Below, in pieces: positions 61,001 to 64,000 of a DNA stretch of 64,000 bases. Below the pieces are notes generated by a model. The model was not told the origin of the DNA. It did no database searches and saw nothing but the letters and a program-made list of their open reading frames with translations. The DNA is from Archilochus colubris. Its lineage: Eukaryota; Chordata; Aves; Apodiformes; Trochilidae. The position numbers and the translations under genes were made by a program. Position 1 is the first letter of the stretch. The number at the start of each line of letters is the position of its first letter. The stretch lies in NCBI GenBank assembly GCA_023079485.1, contig CM041084.1:128213292-128277291 (forward strand), in the 5' to 3' direction.

Positions 61001-64000
61001 AAAAAAATATAATTCCATTATCAGAAGTAGGAAGATGCATGAGCCAGGAAGTATAAGAAACTGCATGCATCTGCTTTCAGCTTCAGGAATGGCTGGTACT
61101 ATATTCTGCCTCTAATATTTAATGCCTTCTGTGTACTCACCACCTGAGGACACAGCAATTGCAACTTGTGCAATTCTTTATAGAAGCTTTGTATTAGAGC
61201 CTTCATAAAAAACAGAACTGGTGATGGTCCAGAGGTACCCAAGATGAAGCTCTGCTTATTGAGGACTGGAAGGCAGAAATGTCAGAAGAGCTTGGTAGTT
61301 CCTATATCGTTGACAAAGAAACTACAGCATGGGGAAAGGGAGTGGAATTTGTTATGCCAGCAACCCATGTTTCATCTTCAATGACATTTTACCCCGACAT
61401 GTGGATGGTGTTGTCAGTCCCATCTCGGATAAATGTCTTGAATGATCCTGTAAAATGGGGAACTTGCTTTCCTGAAGCAACAAGCAATGAGGTCCTGTGG
61501 TGGTTGACTGAAAAAAATGATGTGAAAATGCATCTCCTTCTCACTAGTAGTCTGGGGTTCTGAACATGTAACTTAGAGATCTATACCATATTCTTTTGGT
61601 TGTGCTGCTTACAGAAAAGCTGGCATGCACAGTTCTTAGAGGAATAAGTTTTTTAAGTGATCTGCCCATTGTTACCACTGGTATTAATTGCCATATTATT
61701 AATGAACTAGAATGAACTGACTGCAGTCAGGACTGCTGTGTCCTGGTGGTGGTCTGTTGTCACATAGTGGTCTGTAAAGACTACACTTTAAAGGCATGTT
61801 TAATAGAATATATATCAACAGCAGCAACAAGGGATAATAAGGATAACAGTGCTAGAAGTTCACAGGCCTAAGGTTTTTTAAAAGTTAAGCAATTAGAAGA
61901 TGGGCTCCAAACCCCCACACTTTTATTCAGAAGGATTAGGGTACATGTTACCATTCTGCCAAATCTTCTAATAGGTCAATTAATCCTTGATATCCATAAT
62001 AACTTATATTTTATATCATTAATTTCATATATGTGATATCAAAGCCTTCAGAGAGCTCTGAAAAATTGTTCTAGTACAGTGGCAGAAATGACCATGTGTT
62101 TGCACAGAATTAAGACATTAAGAAAATGTTTTGTACATTTTTAAGCAACACTAAGCAACTACATTAAGAAGTTCATCAAGATGCACACAATCTGAAGCCA
62201 AACAAGGGCTATTGGTTGTTGATTTCTGAATGGTTCAATACAACACCTAAGACACAGAATCAGAGAAATACCTTCTAGAAGGGACTCCTCACAGTCACCT
62301 GGTTCAACTTGGTCTTGAACTTGGAGCTGAACTGTTCTACACACCTGGTCAGATTGGAAAGAGCTGTCTTCCAATGTAGATTGAAAGAAAAAAATGCTGA
62401 TATGACATTCTGGTGGTGTCCAGCTATCCAAAGGCAGAGTTTCACAATAATCTTGTGAGATGAACCTGTAGAATTATTATATAGTATGTAAATTAAATTG
62501 CAGGTGCAATTGCAGTACAAAAAAGTTAACTGTTTTGCTCCATCTCTGGGCTGTGAGCAGGAAACAGGCATCCTGACAGATTCTTTAATCTTTTTTAAGT
62601 GTTATGAGATGTTGGTCCTTCTGTAAAAATATTGCTAGTAATTTTTTATCATCTTCATAATTCCTTGACTGTACTTAAAAGTACACAGACAGAGTATGTT
62701 GGTATAAAATGTCCCAAATACCTGCTTTGCCAGCACATACTGTACCCTGTTATCATTCAACGTGGCATAAGATTTGAATGCCACCCAGGTAAAGAGCACA
62801 GATAATGCTGCTTAGCTGAGCTGTGAGTGCTGTCTCTGTACATGCTTACAGTCTGGGCAAACAGAAGGAAAAAATGTCAGCTTAAACTTCAGCAGGTATT
62901 TTAGCTAAGCAGATATGTGGTGACTTATAAAACACTTTACATTTTTTATCCCTTGAAAGACATGGGCTGATAAAGCTGGCAATTACTAAGAGATACTTAT
63001 CTAGTAAACCTTGGCATTGCATTTATCATGTGAATAATCTGAACACAGAGTAGCAGGCTGTGAGGACAATTTCTTAACTCCTTCAGTGCTGGCCCTTGCT
63101 GAAAAATTTATGCTGCCACCTGTATTTCAGTGAGGAGAGATGTAGAGCAGAAGAGTGGTTTTGTGCCACCCGTCCTGTCTGGTGTGCAGTAATGAAGTAA
63201 TTAATTCTTTGTTTTGCTGATCTTCTCCTCCCCTTCACTACTGGGTCATTCCTACACCATGCCAAAACTGTGAGAGCTGGCACAGCATGAGCCTTGCTGA
63301 TGGATCTGGCTCTTTCACATAAGAATTTTGCAACTGTGTTTGAGTGTCTATTTCCTAGTAAGACAGCTATAAGACAGATGTTTGGGAGGACTGCCCATTG
63401 CTGGGTTACAGAAAAAGAGAGCAAGAGTGCTCATTTGAACTATGGGCACAATTTACAGCATCCTTCAGTATACTCTGCTGTCCATCACAAGGATCCAGCC
63501 AGAGACAAAATATTTTCTTTCATTTATTGCTTGATCTGCAGTAAATATTGCAGCTCTTCATTTTCTCTGCAACTTGCTGGAAGATTAGATGGGCAAGAAT
63601 GATGTAGGCAGATGTCCAAGCACCTGCTGCAAGGTCTTGTCTCTCAGCATGGCAATACAAGAGATGATAGTTTATAAATGTGGTAATTTTTATGCAGGGG
63701 GCACCATCCAGTCCTGTTACTCTTGCTGGACTGTATCAAGTTAAACATGTCCAATGTTGGAGTAGTGAACATGTCAGAAGAGACACGAGTGACCTCCATT
63801 GACTGGAAACCTGAAAGCTCCTCAGTGTGGTCAAGCCAGGAATAAAGCCTATCTGGAGTTTTCATGGAGAAAACCAAAGGAGTTAGTTCTCTAACCCACT
63901 ACTGTGGCATGCTTTTGATATTAGAATAAAATGAACTGCATCTGTTTAAACCACCTGTGGATCTAGCCCATAGTTTTTAGGATCTCAGCATCCTGTTACA
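58074..64000. other. Intergenic desert to the window end, no gene seen
   Basis: AT-rich unique-looking sequence. The only element suspected is the degenerate CR1-like tail at 62251-62345. A T-run lies at about 60669-60682. No exon is supported. Confidence 0.55.
62251..62345 (-). repeat. Possible degenerate CR1 3' end, antisense
   Basis: CACAGAATCAGAGAAATACC then TAGAAGGGACTCCTCACAG and CACCTGGTTCAACTTGG resemble a complemented CR1 tail in order and spacing. It is much diverged. Confidence 0.45.

Noticed and set aside
1..64000. CRISPR arrays, operons, ribosome binding sites or prophage-like systems
   Set aside because: The window is vertebrate: spliced gene, CR1 LINEs, ERV LTR and CpG islands. 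No direct-repeat array with spacers was seen.

Overview
This is a window of bird nuclear DNA. The evidence is the many CR1 LINE 3' ends (the repeated octamer ATTCTATG or its complement, next to a GGTTGGAAGGGACC-type block), a solo ERVL-type LTR beginning TGTCCTGGTTTGGG and ending in GTTAAACCGTGACA, and a split vertebrate gene whose product is clearly CFAP418. The LTR type suggests a songbird or other neoavian, but that part is inference. This is not a prokaryote, so almost all short open frames are chance frames.

Layout. (1) Positions 1 to 2942: downstream flank and 3' UTR side of CFAP418, with an unexplained 113-codon frame at 2370-2711 on the minus strand. (2) Positions 2943 to 10788: complete CFAP418 (C8orf37) on the minus strand, with six coding exons, all GT/AG boundaries and matching phases, giving a 210-residue protein. 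Introns carry CR1 copies, including a CR1 interrupted by two opposite-strand CR1s. (3) Positions about 10450 to 10960: CpG-island promoter. (4) Positions 11006 to 11087: intact tRNA-Ser(AGA) on the minus strand, about 220 bp upstream of the CFAP418 start codon; the same tRNA/gene pairing is recalled at human 8q22.1. (5) Positions 11088 to 64000: about 53 kb with no gene I can support, consistent with the gene desert that in vertebrates lies between CFAP418 and GDF6. It holds CR1 copies, a solo LTR, microsatellites, an orphan CpG island at about 57.0-57.5 kb, and a striking near-perfect inverted repeat at 29654-29892.

The only protein gene acts at the base of the photoreceptor and ciliary axoneme, and the tRNA serves translation; they appear linked by position, not function. 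I found no new multi-gene system. The observations most worth checking are the 97-bp-arm palindrome, the orphan CpG island, the CpG-containing open frame in the CFAP418 3' flank, and the paired acidic motif in the CFAP418 N-terminus.
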